64,000 nucleotides of DNA from Laedolimicola sp934402125. GTDB lineage: Bacteria; Bacillota; Clostridia; Lachnospirales; Lachnospiraceae. The notes under the pieces are model-generated. The model was given only the letters and a program-made list of their open reading frames with translations, had not been told where the DNA came from and ran no database searches. Numbering within the stretch: the first letter of the stretch is position 1; each line of letters begins with the position of its first letter. This document shows, one piece after another, positions 16,933 through 24,952 of this stretch. The DNA lies in contig NZ_JBQHTG010000001.1 of NCBI RefSeq assembly GCF_052065835.1, positions 310,001 to 374,000 on the forward strand, given 5' to 3'. The translations under genes were made by a program, and so were the position numbers.

Positions 16933-17520
16933 CTAATTGTTCAAAATTCCTGCCTGAAGCAATCTTGCTCGCACTGCGCTTCCCAGCAGCACCGCAATCA
17001 CCATTTTCACCAGATCACCCGGAATGAACGGGATAACGCCGGCCCAAAGAGCCGCCTGGAACTCCATTCCTGCGGAATATGCCAGCCATGCGGTTCCAAT
17101 CAGATACAGAACAATGGTGCCCAGAATCATTCCTACCGCCGCAAATGCGATATTTTTCCATTTATTTTCTACAAATAGGCCCACAAAAGCTCCGGCAATC
17201 AGTGCCAGGAAAATGTATCCAACCAGATAGCCTCCGGTAGGTCCGAACAGCTTCTCCGCTCCTCCGATATAACCTGCGAATACAGGAAGACCTACCAGAC
17301 CCAGCAGCAGATAAATCAGCGTGCTTAAGGTACCAAGCTTTGCGCCCAGTACGGTTACAGCCAGATATACGGCCATGCTTCCCAGGGAAATGGGTACCGG
17401 GCTTACCGGGACAGCCAGGGAAATCGGACTCAGCACACAGATAACCGCCGCCATTACTGCTGTCAGGGTCAGTTGATAGGTTGTAAGTTTTTTTGTCGCT
17501 TTTTGGGATTCAGTATACAT
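16933..17520 (-). CDS. bioY: Biotin ECF transporter substrate-binding component BioY
   Basis: S component that binds biotin in the membrane and works with a shared ECF energizing module. The 195 residues contain six predicted membrane segments and the BioY signature region PVSPVPISLGSMAVYLAV, plus GPTGGYLVGY. No ecfA/ecfT genes are nearby, so it must use a housekeeping module encoded elsewhere. It is controlled by a BirA-type operator over its promoter (17553-17607), which implies repression by biotin sufficiency and probable biotin auxotrophy or salvage. Confidence 0.95.
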   Translation of the reverse strand: MYTESQKATKKLTTYQLTLTAVMAAVICVLSPISLAVPVSPVPISLGSMAVYLAVTVLGAKLGTLSTLIYLLLGLVGLPVFAGYIGGAEKLFGPTGGYLVGYIFLALIAGAFVGLFVENKWKNIAFAAVGMILGTIVLYLIGTAWLAYSAGMEFQAALWAGVIPFIPGDLVKMVIAVLLGSAVRARLLQAGILNN

Positions 17521-17552
17521 CTTTGGTCTCCTTTTCTGATTTCATCTTTTGC

Positions 17553-17607
17553 AGTATACCGAATCCCTTTTTAATTGTCAACCATTTTTCTTTATTTAGT
17601 TAACATT
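17553..17607 (-). promoter_or_regulatory. bioY promoter with overlapping BirA operator
   Basis: Minus-strand TTGACA (17576-17581), 17-base spacer, TATACT (17553-17558). The -35 lies inside an inverted repeat AATGTTAAC-(N)-GTTGACAATT spanning 17573-17607, which fits the Firmicutes BirA half-sites TTGTTAAC / GTTAACAA separated by about 16 bases. A bound BirA-biotinyl-AMP dimer would block RNA polymerase. The distal half-site overlaps the stop codon of the small gene at 17600-17767. Confidence 0.8.
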
Positions 17608-17767
17608 CCAATCTGGACAGAAATTCCGGATCCTCTGCTTCCTTTTTCTCAGCCAGCTCCTCCAGGGTCTGCATCTCCTGTTCCAGTTCTGCGATCCATC
17701 GTTTTTTGATCTGCTCATACTCCGGATCCTTAAGCAACCCTTTCTTTTTTTTGATTCGTCTCCGCAT
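17600..17767 (-). CDS. Small highly charged protein (55 aa), function unknown
   Basis: The ATG at 17767 is preceded by AAAGGAGG at ideal spacing, and the 55-codon frame ends at a TAA inside the BirA operator. The product starts MRRRIKKKKGLLKDPEYEQI, then forms a single acidic/basic amphipathic helix with Trp24 (KRWIAELEQEM, LEELAEKKE) and ends DPEFLSRLEC. It has no signal peptide. The perfect ribosome site and coil-like composition argue for a real gene. An overlapping frame of 84 codons here lacks these features. Confidence 0.6.
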   Translation of the reverse strand: MRRRIKKKKGLLKDPEYEQIKKRWIAELEQEMQTLEELAEKKEAEDPEFLSRLEC

Positions 17768-18007
17768 AATACCTCCTTTCGTCTTCTTTCGATGACCTTC
17801 CGGTTTTTTCCATTATAGCACAGTCGCTTCTTCTTTTCTATGTTTTTCATCGGTTTATCAGACTATCCCTTATTATATTTCCCGTTTACTAGTACGTATA
17901 CCGGCTCCTTTTTCGTACACATATGGCATAATTTTTTTCATTATTTTCATTTTTTTGTTTCTGTGGTACACTTAACTGGGACGAAAGTCCGTATTTCGGA
18001 GGTTTTT

Positions 18008-18856
18008 ATGAATAGACACGCATTTTTGATCATGGCGCATAACCATTTTGATTTTTTAAAGATTCTTTTAAAACGGCTGGACGATCCCCGCAACGATATC
18101 TACCTGCATATTGATCAGAAAGCGACTGATTTTTCCCAGGAGGAATTTTCAATCCTTCTGACTTCTTCCCGTCTCTTTTTTACAGATCGGATGGACGTCC
18201 ACTGGGGCGGCTATAGTCAGACTGCCTGTGAGCTTATGCTTTTAAAGACGGCTGCGCCGGAGCATTATACTTATTATCACCTGCTCTCCGGCTCGGATCT
18301 GCCTCTGAAATCACCGGAGCAGATTCACACTTTCTTCGAAACCTATGCTGGAAAGGAATTTCTTGCCTTTGATCAGGATCTTCCCGTTCCTGCCTCTGTA
18401 CTGGAGCGGGTTTCCCTCTGGCATTTTTTCCGTGAAAGCAGCTCGCCCCTGGCAGAACCTGCCGATCATATCCTCACACTGCTTCAGCGTTTTTTCCGGA
18501 TCAACCGACTGAAGCGTTGTGATTTTCACATTCGAAAGGGTCCCAACTGGTTCAGTATCTCAGACAATTTTGCCCACTACGTGTTAGAACACGAGGACTG
18601 GATCCGGAAGCATTTCTCCCATTCTGTCTGCGCCGACGAACTGTTCCTGCAGACCCTGGCCGTCAATTCTCCCTTCCGCCCCTATATCTTTGACGAAGCG
18701 GGAACACACGGTTCCCTGGCCAATCTGCGCTATGTGGACTGGGAGCGTGGAACGGAAAACAGTCCCTATACCTTTCAGGAGGCGGATAAGGAGCTGTTGC
18801 TCGGACTGCCACATCTATTCGCACGGAAGTTTGACCGGGATATTTTCGCAGAATAA
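18008..18856 (+). CDS. GT14 family (core-2/I-branching-type) glycosyltransferase
   Basis: The start at 18008 (MNRHAFLIMAHNHFDF) follows CGGAGG; the longer upstream frame is AT-rich non-coding sequence. At 282 residues it begins with the GT14 signature AFLIMAHNHFDFLKILLKRL and has DIYLHIDQKATDF, HWGGYS and HLLSGSDLPLKS, matching bacterial beta-1,6-N-acetylglucosaminyltransferase-like proteins. It would add a sugar, perhaps GlcNAc, to a surface polysaccharide or glycolipid. It stands alone between bioY and tpiA, not in a polysaccharide cluster, so the acceptor is unknown. It shares a bidirectional terminator with tpiA. Confidence 0.88.
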   Translation: MNRHAFLIMAHNHFDFLKILLKRLDDPRNDIYLHIDQKATDFSQEEFSILLTSSRLFFTDRMDVHWGGYSQTACELMLLKTAAPEHYTYYHLLSGSDLPLKSPEQIHTFFETYAGKEFLAFDQDLPVPASVLERVSLWHFFRESSSPLAEPADHILTLLQRFFRINRLKRCDFHIRKGPNWFSISDNFAHYVLEHEDWIRKHFSHSVCADELFLQTLAVNSPFRPYIFDEAGTHGSLANLRYVDWERGTENSPYTFQEADKELLLGLPHLFARKFDRDIFAE

Positions 18857-18901
18857 AAAATCCTTCGATTTGGAAATTATCACCAAATCGAAGGATTTTT
18901 T
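18855..18901. terminator. Bidirectional terminator between GT14 gene and tpiA
   Basis: Perfect 19-bp inverted repeat (AAAAAATCCTTCGATTTGG at 18855-18873 and its complement ending at 18901) with T-runs on both strands, serving two convergent genes. Confidence 0.9.
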
Positions 18902-18919
18902 ATTCTGCTATAAATCAGC

Positions 18920-19669
18920 TTACTTGTAATTTACAATCTTTCCGAAGTCCGGCTTCAGAGCTGCGCCGCCTACCAGGCCGCCGTCGATGTCTGCCTGTGC
19001 GAACAGCTCCGGTGCGGTAGCTGCGTTTACAGATCCGCCGTACTGGATACGGATAGCTGCTGCAGTTGCCTCATCGTAGATCTCTGCGATGCACGCACGG
19101 ATGCCTGCGCAAACTTCCTGAGCCTGCTCCGTTGTAGCTGTCTTGCCGGTTCCGATAGCCCAGATCGGCTCGTAAGCGATTACCGCTTCCTTAGCCTGAT
19201 CTGCGGTTACGCCCTGGAAACCAACCTTAACCTGCTGACGGATAAAGTCCATGGTTACGCCCTGCTCTCTCTGAGTCAGAGTCTCGCCGCAGCACATGAT
19301 CGGTGTAAGACCATGCTCAAATGCCTTCAGCATCTTCTTATTTACAGTCTCGCTGGTCTCTGCGAAGTACTCGCGTCTCTCGGAATGTCCAAGGATGACG
19401 TACTTTACACCTGCGTCTGTCAGCATGTTCGGGGAAATCTCGCCTGTGTAAGCGCCCTTCTCCTCGAAGTACATGTTCTCAGCGCCAACCTGGATGTTGG
19501 AGCCCTTGGTAGCCTCTACTACCGGGATGATGTCGATAGCCGGTACGCAGAATACTACGTCTACGTCATCGTTTGCTACCAGCGGCTTTAAGGTGTTTAC
19601 CAGTTCTACTGCCTCGCTGGGAGTCATGTTCATTTTCCAGTTACCAGCGATAATTTTCTTTCTTGCCAT
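18920..19669 (-). CDS. tpiA: Triosephosphate isomerase
   Basis: Interconverts dihydroxyacetone phosphate and glyceraldehyde-3-phosphate. A 249-residue TIM barrel with active-site lysine in GNWKMN, histidine in ILGHSERR and glutamate in AYEPIWAIGTG, and the phosphate loop GGSVNAA. Third gene of the gap-pgk-tpiA operon, 40 bases after pgk. Confidence 0.98.
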   Translation of the reverse strand: MARKKIIAGNWKMNMTPSEAVELVNTLKPLVANDDVDVVFCVPAIDIIPVVEATKGSNIQVGAENMYFEEKGAYTGEISPNMLTDAGVKYVILGHSERREYFAETSETVNKKMLKAFEHGLTPIMCCGETLTQREQGVTMDFIRQQVKVGFQGVTADQAKEAVIAYEPIWAIGTGKTATTEQAQEVCAGIRACIAEIYDEATAAAIRIQYGGSVNAATAPELFAQADIDGGLVGGAALKPDFGKIVNYK

Positions 19670-19709
19670 TGTTTTGTTCTCCTCTATCTTTTATATAAAT
19701 AATAAAATC

Positions 19710-20915
19710 TTACAGGTCATTTGCTGCTGCTACGCCCGGAAGCTCTTTGCCTTCCAGGAACTCCAGGGAAGCGCCGCCGCCTGTGGAGATATGAGTCATC
19801 TTGTCACCGAAGCCCAGTGTGTTAACTGCTGCTGCGGAGTCGCCGCCGCCGATGATGGTGGTTGCGTCTGTCTCAGCCAGGGACTTCGCTACTGCGATGG
19901 TACCCTTTGCAAGGATCGGGTTCTCAAATACGCCCATCGGTCCGTTCCATACAACGGTCTTTGCGGACTTCACAGCCTCTGCGTACAGCTCTGCTGTCTT
20001 GGTTCCGATATCCAGACCCATCATGTCAGCCGGAATCTCGTTGGAGGGAACTACAGATACCTCGATCTCAGCGTCGATGGGGTTCGGGAACTCTTTCGCG
20101 ATGGTGGTGTCAACCGGAAGAAGCAGCTTCTTGCCAAGCTTCTCAGCCTTCTCCATCATCTCCTTGCAGTAATCGATCTTCTCGTCGTCTACCAGAGAGG
20201 TTCCTACCTCGTAGCCCTTTGCCTTCAGGAAGGTGTAAGCCATTCCGCCGCCGATGATCAGAGTGTCGCACTTCTCAAGCAGGTTTGCAATAACATTCAG
20301 CTTGTCTGCAACCTTTGCGCCGCCCAGGATTGCTACGAAGGGACGCTCCGGATTGTTGACAGCGTTGCCAAGGAAGTTGATCTCCTTCTGCATCAGGTAT
20401 CCTACTACAGAGGTCTTCACATACTGTGTTACGCCTACGTTGGAGCAGTGCGCGCGGTGTGCGGTTCCGAACGCGTCATTTACAAATACATCTGCCAGGG
20501 AAGCCAGCTCTTTGGAGAATGCCTCTCCATTCTTGGTCTCCTCTGCGCGATAACGGGTGTTCTCCAGAAGAACTACGTCGCCGTCCTGCATAGCCGCTAC
20601 AGCTGCCTTTGCGTTCGGTCCTACAACCTCCGGATCAGCCGCGAACTTTACTTCCTGTCCCAGAAGCTCAGACAGTCTCTTTGCTACCGGTGCCAGAGAC
20701 AGCTCCGGCTTCGGCTCTCCCTTCGGCTTGCCCAGATGGGAGCAGAGGATTACCTTTCCGCCGTCAGCGATCAGCTTCTTGATAGTCGGAAGTGCTGCTA
20801 CCAGACGGTTCTCGTCTGTGATCTTGCCATCCTTCAACGGTACGTTGAAGTCGCATCTTACCAGGACGCGCTGTCCTTTTACATTGATGTCATCTACAGA
20901 TTTCTTATTTAACAT
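19710..20915 (-). CDS. pgk: Phosphoglycerate kinase
   Basis: Transfers phosphate from 1,3-bisphosphoglycerate to ADP. The 401-residue length is typical. Seen: N-domain RCDFNVPLK, substrate-binding CSHLGKPKGE, the hinge, and the nucleotide-domain loop IGGGDSAAA. The start at 20915 follows GGAGAG. It is separated from gap by an internal terminator-like hairpin (20941-20975) and a GC-rich repeat-like stretch, so gap may be expressed at higher levels than pgk-tpiA. Confidence 0.98.
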   Translation of the reverse strand: MLNKKSVDDINVKGQRVLVRCDFNVPLKDGKITDENRLVAALPTIKKLIADGGKVILCSHLGKPKGEPKPELSLAPVAKRLSELLGQEVKFAADPEVVGPNAKAAVAAMQDGDVVLLENTRYRAEETKNGEAFSKELASLADVFVNDAFGTAHRAHCSNVGVTQYVKTSVVGYLMQKEINFLGNAVNNPERPFVAILGGAKVADKLNVIANLLEKCDTLIIGGGMAYTFLKAKGYEVGTSLVDDEKIDYCKEMMEKAEKLGKKLLLPVDTTIAKEFPNPIDAEIEVSVVPSNEIPADMMGLDIGTKTAELYAEAVKSAKTVVWNGPMGVFENPILAKGTIAVAKSLAETDATTIIGGGDSAAAVNTLGFGDKMTHISTGGGASLEFLEGKELPGVAAANDL

Positions 20916-20940
20916 CTCAATCTCTCCTTATCGTTTTAAT

Positions 20941-20975
20941 AAAAGAGGCCCGGTCCATAAAGACCGGACCTCTTA
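20941..20975 (-). terminator. Intercistronic terminator-like hairpin between gap and pgk
   Basis: Stem AGAGGcCCGGTC / GACCGGaCCTCT, loop CATAAA, followed on the minus strand by TTTTATT. It lies 26 bases ahead of the pgk start and would only partly stop transcription from gap. Confidence 0.7.
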
Positions 20976-21124
20976 ATAGGTCTTAATTCAATGGCCGCTC
21001 TCGCCACGCACCTCGATTTCGCTTCGCTTCATCTCGGTCGCCGGGCTGCGCCCTATGAAACCCGTAAAGCCCAGCCGCTTACGTGCAAGCACGATGCGTC
21101 TGCCCTTTCCGGCTTTCGCATGGC
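20976..21124. repeat. GC-rich repeat-like intergenic segment
   Basis: A 149-base stretch between the gap stop and the terminator, with codon-like composition but no ribosome site. On the minus strand one frame reads RSPATEMKRSEIEVRG. I associate that string with dispersed non-coding repeats in gut Lachnospiraceae, but this is from memory and cannot be tested here. No second copy is seen in this window. Confidence 0.35.
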
Positions 21125-22138
21125 TTATGCTAATTCCGCAAAGTACTTGATTGTACGAACCATCTGAGATACGTAGGAGTTCTCGTTGTCATACCAAGAA
21201 ACAACCTGTACCTGAGATGTGCCGTTGCCAAGGTTTACAACCATGGTCTGTGTAGCGTCGAACAGAGAACCAAATCTCATTCCAACGATATCAGAAGATA
21301 CGATCTCGTCTGTGTTGTATCCGAAGGACTCTGTAGCCTGAGCCTTCATAGCTGCGTTGATACCATCAACAGTAGCCTCGCCCTTAACAACTGCGTTCAG
21401 GATAGTAGTAGAACCAGTCGGGGTCGGTACACGCTGTGCAGCGCCGATAAGCTTGCCGTTCAGCTCCGGAATAACAAGGCCGATTGCCTTAGCTGCTCCT
21501 GTGCTGTTCGGAACGATGTTGATTGCGCCTGCACGGCTTCTTCTCAGGTCACCCTTTCTCTGCGGTCCGTCAAGGATCATCTGGTCGCCTGTGTAAGCGT
21601 GGATGGTGCACATGATACCAGACTCAATCGGCATATAGTCGTTCAGAGCCTTAGCCATCGGTGCAAGGCAGTTTGTTGTACAGGAAGCTGCGGAAATTAC
21701 AGTATCCTCTTTTGTCAGTGTCTCATGGTTTACATTGTAAACGATGGTCGGAAGGTCATTTCCAGCCGGAGCGGAGATAACTACCTTCTTAGCGCCTGCT
21801 GTGATATGAGCAGAAGCCTTCTCCTTGGAGGTGTAGAATCCTGTACACTCCAGAACTACGTCTACGCCGATCTCTCCCCACGGAAGCTCTGCTGCGTTAG
21901 CCTTTGCGTAGATTTTGATCTCCTTGCCATCAACGATGATGGAGTCTTCTGTTGCAGATACGGTATCTGCCAGAGCATACTTACCCTGAGAAGAATCATA
22001 TTTTAACAGGTGAGCAAGCATCTTCGGGCTTGTCAGGTCGTTGATTGCTACAACCTCATATCCCTCTGCGCCAAACATCTGTCTGAATGCAAGTCTACCG
22101 ATACGTCCGAAACCGTTAATCGCTACTTTTACTGCCAT
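21125..22138 (-). CDS. gap: Glyceraldehyde-3-phosphate dehydrogenase, type I
   Basis: Oxidises glyceraldehyde-3-phosphate to 1,3-bisphosphoglycerate with NAD. The 337 residues include the Rossmann motif NGFGRIGRLAFR, AIND at 31-34 (acidic residue typical of NAD preference), the catalytic Cys153 in SAASCTTNCLAP and DGPQRKGDLRRSR in the S-loop. First gene of the gap-pgk-tpiA operon, driven by the promoter at 22216-22244. The start follows AGGAGG. Confidence 0.98.
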   Translation of the reverse strand: MAVKVAINGFGRIGRLAFRQMFGAEGYEVVAINDLTSPKMLAHLLKYDSSQGKYALADTVSATEDSIIVDGKEIKIYAKANAAELPWGEIGVDVVLECTGFYTSKEKASAHITAGAKKVVISAPAGNDLPTIVYNVNHETLTKEDTVISAASCTTNCLAPMAKALNDYMPIESGIMCTIHAYTGDQMILDGPQRKGDLRRSRAGAINIVPNSTGAAKAIGLVIPELNGKLIGAAQRVPTPTGSTTILNAVVKGEATVDGINAAMKAQATESFGYNTDEIVSSDIVGMRFGSLFDATQTMVVNLGNGTSQVQVVSWYDNENSYVSQMVRTIKYFAELA

Positions 22139-22215
22139 TTTAAATTTCCTCCTAAATATGAATTTAGATTTTCGTGGTTCTTATCCTGTTGCTGGAACAG
22201 GCCCAACCTGTCATT

Positions 22216-22244
22216 ATTGTACCGAATCTGATACAAAAAAGCAA
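22216..22244 (-). promoter_or_regulatory. Promoter of the gap operon
   Basis: Minus-strand TTGCTT (22239-22244), 17-base spacer, TACAAT (22216-22221), with a leader of about 70 bases containing CCTGTTCCAGCAACAGG, a short palindrome. On the plus strand the hisJ side has a -10-like TATAAT at 22351-22356 but a poor -35. Confidence 0.65.
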
Positions 22245-22391
22245 GTCCCAATTCCTGTTTTTCCCGGTGATTGTATAATTTTTGTCAGAACAGCGAATTT
22301 CACGCCGATCTTTTTCCTGTCATTGTATATTTTTTCACATTCATTTCCAGTATAATTAGATTTTATAGAATCTGTTTGCGAGGTACTGACT

Positions 22392-23192
22392 ATGACTGCT
22401 GATTATCACTTACATTCCTATTTTTCCGGGGACAGCAAGACCCCCACGGAAGCCATGGTAAAGGAGGGCGTTGCCCGGGGTCTTTCCCTCTTGTGCCTGA
22501 CGGAGCACCTGGATCTGGATTACCCCTATTCCGATACAAAATTTGACCTGGATACAGAAGCCTATTTTCGGGAGATGAAGCGCCTCCGGGAGGACTACCG
22601 GGAGCGTATTGAACTCCTCACCGGCGCGGAGCTGGGACTCCAGCCTCATCTGGGGGACGCATACCGGTCCTGGCTTTCGGACAAGTCCTTTGATTTTCTC
22701 ATCGGCTCCACCCATCTGGTGGACCGGCTGGATCCCTATTATCCGGATTTCTGGGCCTCCTTCGATGCTTCTTCCGGCGTAGCCCGGTATCTGGATGTGA
22801 CCCTTCAGAACATTCAAGCCTTCGATGATTTTGACGTATACGGTCACATCGACTATATCGTCCGCTATATTCCTCAGGGAGAACGCGTCTTTTCTTACAA
22901 GCGGCATGCGGAACAGGTGGACGCCATTCTCCGGCTTCTGATTGAGAAGGGCAAGGGCATCGAAATCAATACCGGCGGCTATAAGGCCGGACTCTCCGAA
23001 CCGAATCCCTGCCATGACGTGCTGCGCCGCTACCAGGAGCTTGGCGGGGAAATCATCACCATGGGCTCCGACGCCCACACCACCGAGTATGTGGCTTACC
23101 GGTTTGCGGACGCCAGAGAGGTGCTCAGGGAATGCGGCTTCCGGTATTTTACGGTGTTCCGGGAGCGGAAGGCAGAGTTTGTTCCCTTATAA
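22392..23192 (+). CDS. Histidinol-phosphatase, PHP family (HisJ/HisK type)
   Basis: A 266-residue metal-dependent phosphoesterase with the PHP signature at the N-terminus (DYHLHSYFSGDSKT), CLTEHLDL, GSTHLVD, YGHIDYIVRY and the C-terminal metal motif GSDAHTTEYVA. This motif order matches HisJ-type histidinol-phosphatases that make histidinol. No other his genes are nearby, so the substrate could differ; the general phosphoesterase call is firm. The ATG at 22392 follows GAGGT. Monocistronic with its own terminator. Confidence 0.88.
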   Translation: MTADYHLHSYFSGDSKTPTEAMVKEGVARGLSLLCLTEHLDLDYPYSDTKFDLDTEAYFREMKRLREDYRERIELLTGAELGLQPHLGDAYRSWLSDKSFDFLIGSTHLVDRLDPYYPDFWASFDASSGVARYLDVTLQNIQAFDDFDVYGHIDYIVRYIPQGERVFSYKRHAEQVDAILRLLIEKGKGIEINTGGYKAGLSEPNPCHDVLRRYQELGGEIITMGSDAHTTEYVAYRFADAREVLRECGFRYFTVFRERKAEFVPL

Positions 23193-23212
23193 ATATGTTC
23201 TGTTATACAAAA

Positions 23213-23262
23213 AGGCTGCTGCAAAATAGATGGTTTCTCTATTTTGCAACGGCCTCTTCTTC
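23213..23262 (+). terminator. Terminator of the PHP phosphatase gene
   Basis: Stem AGGCTGCTGCAAAATAGA / TCTATTTTGCAACGGCCT (23213-23230 with 23238-23255, two mismatches), followed by a pyrimidine-rich CTTCTTCTC. Bases 23263-23381 hold only a possible gene scrap (see rejected items). Confidence 0.75.
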
Positions 23263-23381
23263 TCATTCTTTCCAGAGCATTTTCATCCACTAATCCTCTG
23301 GCAGCTCGTGCTCTGTAAGTTTGCTTTTCCACTTTCGATATCCTCAATTACGCGATCCAGATATCGCATATTTACCTCTGA

Positions 23382-24476
23382 CTAAAAGGGCTCCGGCGTC
23401 CGCACGATGGTTCCGCCGCCCAGCACGTAATCCCCGTCGTAGAACACGACCGCCTGGCTCGGCGTCACGGCCCGGACCGGCTCCCGGAAGTCCACGCGGA
23501 TCAGATCCGCTCCCTCCCGGCGGATAACGCAGGGAGAACCCTTATGGTTGTAACGAATCTTGGCCAGTACCTCTTTTCCTTCGGGGAAATCCGGCTCGGA
23601 CATATAATTCAGGCGGTTCGCGTAAAGAGTCGTGGTAAATACGTCCTCCTGCTCGCCGATGACTACCTCGTTGGTCTCCGGGCGTATCTCCGTTACCACC
23701 ACCCGGCGGCCCATGGCAAGGCCCAGACCTTTCCTCTGGCCGATGGTATAGTGGATGATGCCCTTGTGGCGGCCCAGAACGGTGCCGTCGGCGGTTACGA
23801 AATTGCCCTCCTTCGAGGGTTCTCCGGTGGTCCGCTCTATAAAGCCCGCGTAATCCTGATCCGGCACAAAACAGATCTCCTGGCTGTCCGGCTTATGGGC
23901 TACCCGGAAGCCCAGCTTCTCCGCCATTTCCCGAATCTCCTCCTTGGAATAAGCTCCCACTGGCATCAGTGTCCGGGAAAGCTGCTCCTGGGTCAGGTTA
24001 TAGAGGGCGTAGGTCTGATCCTTCGCCGCCGTTACGGAATTGCGGATGGCGTAGCGGCCGTTCGGCAGCTGCTCCACCCTGGCGTAATGGCCGGTGGCAA
24101 TATAGTCCGCGCCGATGTCCAGGCTGCGCTTTAAAAGCGCCTCCCATTTCACATAACGGTTGCAGGCGATACAGGGATTGGGCGTCCGGCCTGCCAGATA
24201 CTCCGCCACAAAGTAATCCATGACAGCTTCCTTGAAATCTGTCTTAAAATTCATCACATAATAGGGAATATCCAGCTGAGCCGCCACTCTCCGGGCGTCG
24301 TCCACCGCGGACAGACCGCAGCAGCCGCCGTTTTCCTCCTGGACGAACTCGTCCTCGTCCTGCCAGATCTGCATGGTGGCTCCGATGACCTCGTAGCCCT
24401 GTTCCTTTAGAAGATAAGCTGCCACGGAGGAATCCACGCCGCCGGACATTCCTACTACTACCTTTTTCTTTGCCAT
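23382..24476 (-). CDS. mnmA: tRNA-specific 2-thiouridylase MnmA
   Basis: Thiolates U34 of tRNAs for Glu, Gln and Lys, taking persulfide sulfur from a cysteine desulfurase. The 364 residues include the PP-loop GMSGGVDSS (residues 8-16), the catalytic cysteine in NPCIACNRYVK and the second in SQEICFVPD, and a C-terminal beta-barrel. Last gene of the iscR-nifS-nifU-mnmA operon, 15 bases after nifU, which supplies the sulfur donor. Confidence 0.97.
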   Translation of the reverse strand: MAKKKVVVGMSGGVDSSVAAYLLKEQGYEVIGATMQIWQDEDEFVQEENGGCCGLSAVDDARRVAAQLDIPYYVMNFKTDFKEAVMDYFVAEYLAGRTPNPCIACNRYVKWEALLKRSLDIGADYIATGHYARVEQLPNGRYAIRNSVTAAKDQTYALYNLTQEQLSRTLMPVGAYSKEEIREMAEKLGFRVAHKPDSQEICFVPDQDYAGFIERTTGEPSKEGNFVTADGTVLGRHKGIIHYTIGQRKGLGLAMGRRVVVTEIRPETNEVVIGEQEDVFTTTLYANRLNYMSEPDFPEGKEVLAKIRYNHKGSPCVIRREGADLIRVDFREPVRAVTPSQAVVFYDGDYVLGGGTIVRTPEPF

Positions 24477-24491
24477 AGCTTACGATTCCTT

Positions 24492-24935
24492 TTAGTAGTC
24501 CTCGCCCTCTTCTTCCTCGCCCTCATGGATATCAGACTTCGGCTTCTTCAGGCCTTCAATCTTGATACCGTGCTTCTCTGCGTAATCCCAGAGTGCCGCG
24601 TGAATGGCCTCCTCGGCAAGCAAAGAACAGTGGACCTTCACAGGGGGAAGTCCGTCCAGAGCTTCCATAACAGCCTTATTGGTTACTTCCAGAGCCTGCT
24701 GGATGGTCTTGCCCTTTACCAGCTCGGTTGCCATGCTGCTGGTAGCCACTGCGGCGCCGCAGCCGAAGGTCTTGAACTTACAATCCCGAATCACACCGTT
24801 GTCGTCGATGTCCAGGTACATCCGCATGATGTCGCCGCACTTTGCATTGCCGACGGTGCCTACGCCGCTGGCGTTCTCTATCTCTCCTACGTTACGGGGA
24901 TGCTGAAAATGGTCCATTACTTTTTCGCTGTACAT
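24492..24935 (-). CDS. nifU: Iron-sulfur cluster scaffold protein, NifU N-terminal/IscU type
   Basis: Scaffold on which [2Fe-2S] clusters are built before transfer. The 147 residues carry three conserved cysteines: GNAKCGD (about 33), KTFGCGAAVA (about 59) and VHCSLLAE (about 102). The C-terminus ends in an acidic tail (EGEEEEGEDY). It sits between nifS and mnmA, as in many Clostridia. Confidence 0.95.
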   Translation of the reverse strand: MYSEKVMDHFQHPRNVGEIENASGVGTVGNAKCGDIMRMYLDIDDNGVIRDCKFKTFGCGAAVATSSMATELVKGKTIQQALEVTNKAVMEALDGLPPVKVHCSLLAEEAIHAALWDYAEKHGIKIEGLKKPKSDIHEGEEEEGEDY

Positions 24936-24952
24936 ACTTTGTTTCTCCTCTA

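Noticed and set aside
17596..17850. An 84-codon minus-strand frame overlapping the small gene upstream of bioY
   Set aside because: Arg/Lys/Trp-rich composition without ribosome site at its ATG; the 55-codon frame has a perfect site and coil-like composition.
23263..23381. A 28-codon minus-strand scrap (MRYLDRVIEDIESGKANLQ...) with a neighbouring shifted frame
   Set aside because: Possibly a dead gene remnant, but too short to assign and without a family match; not reported as a feature.
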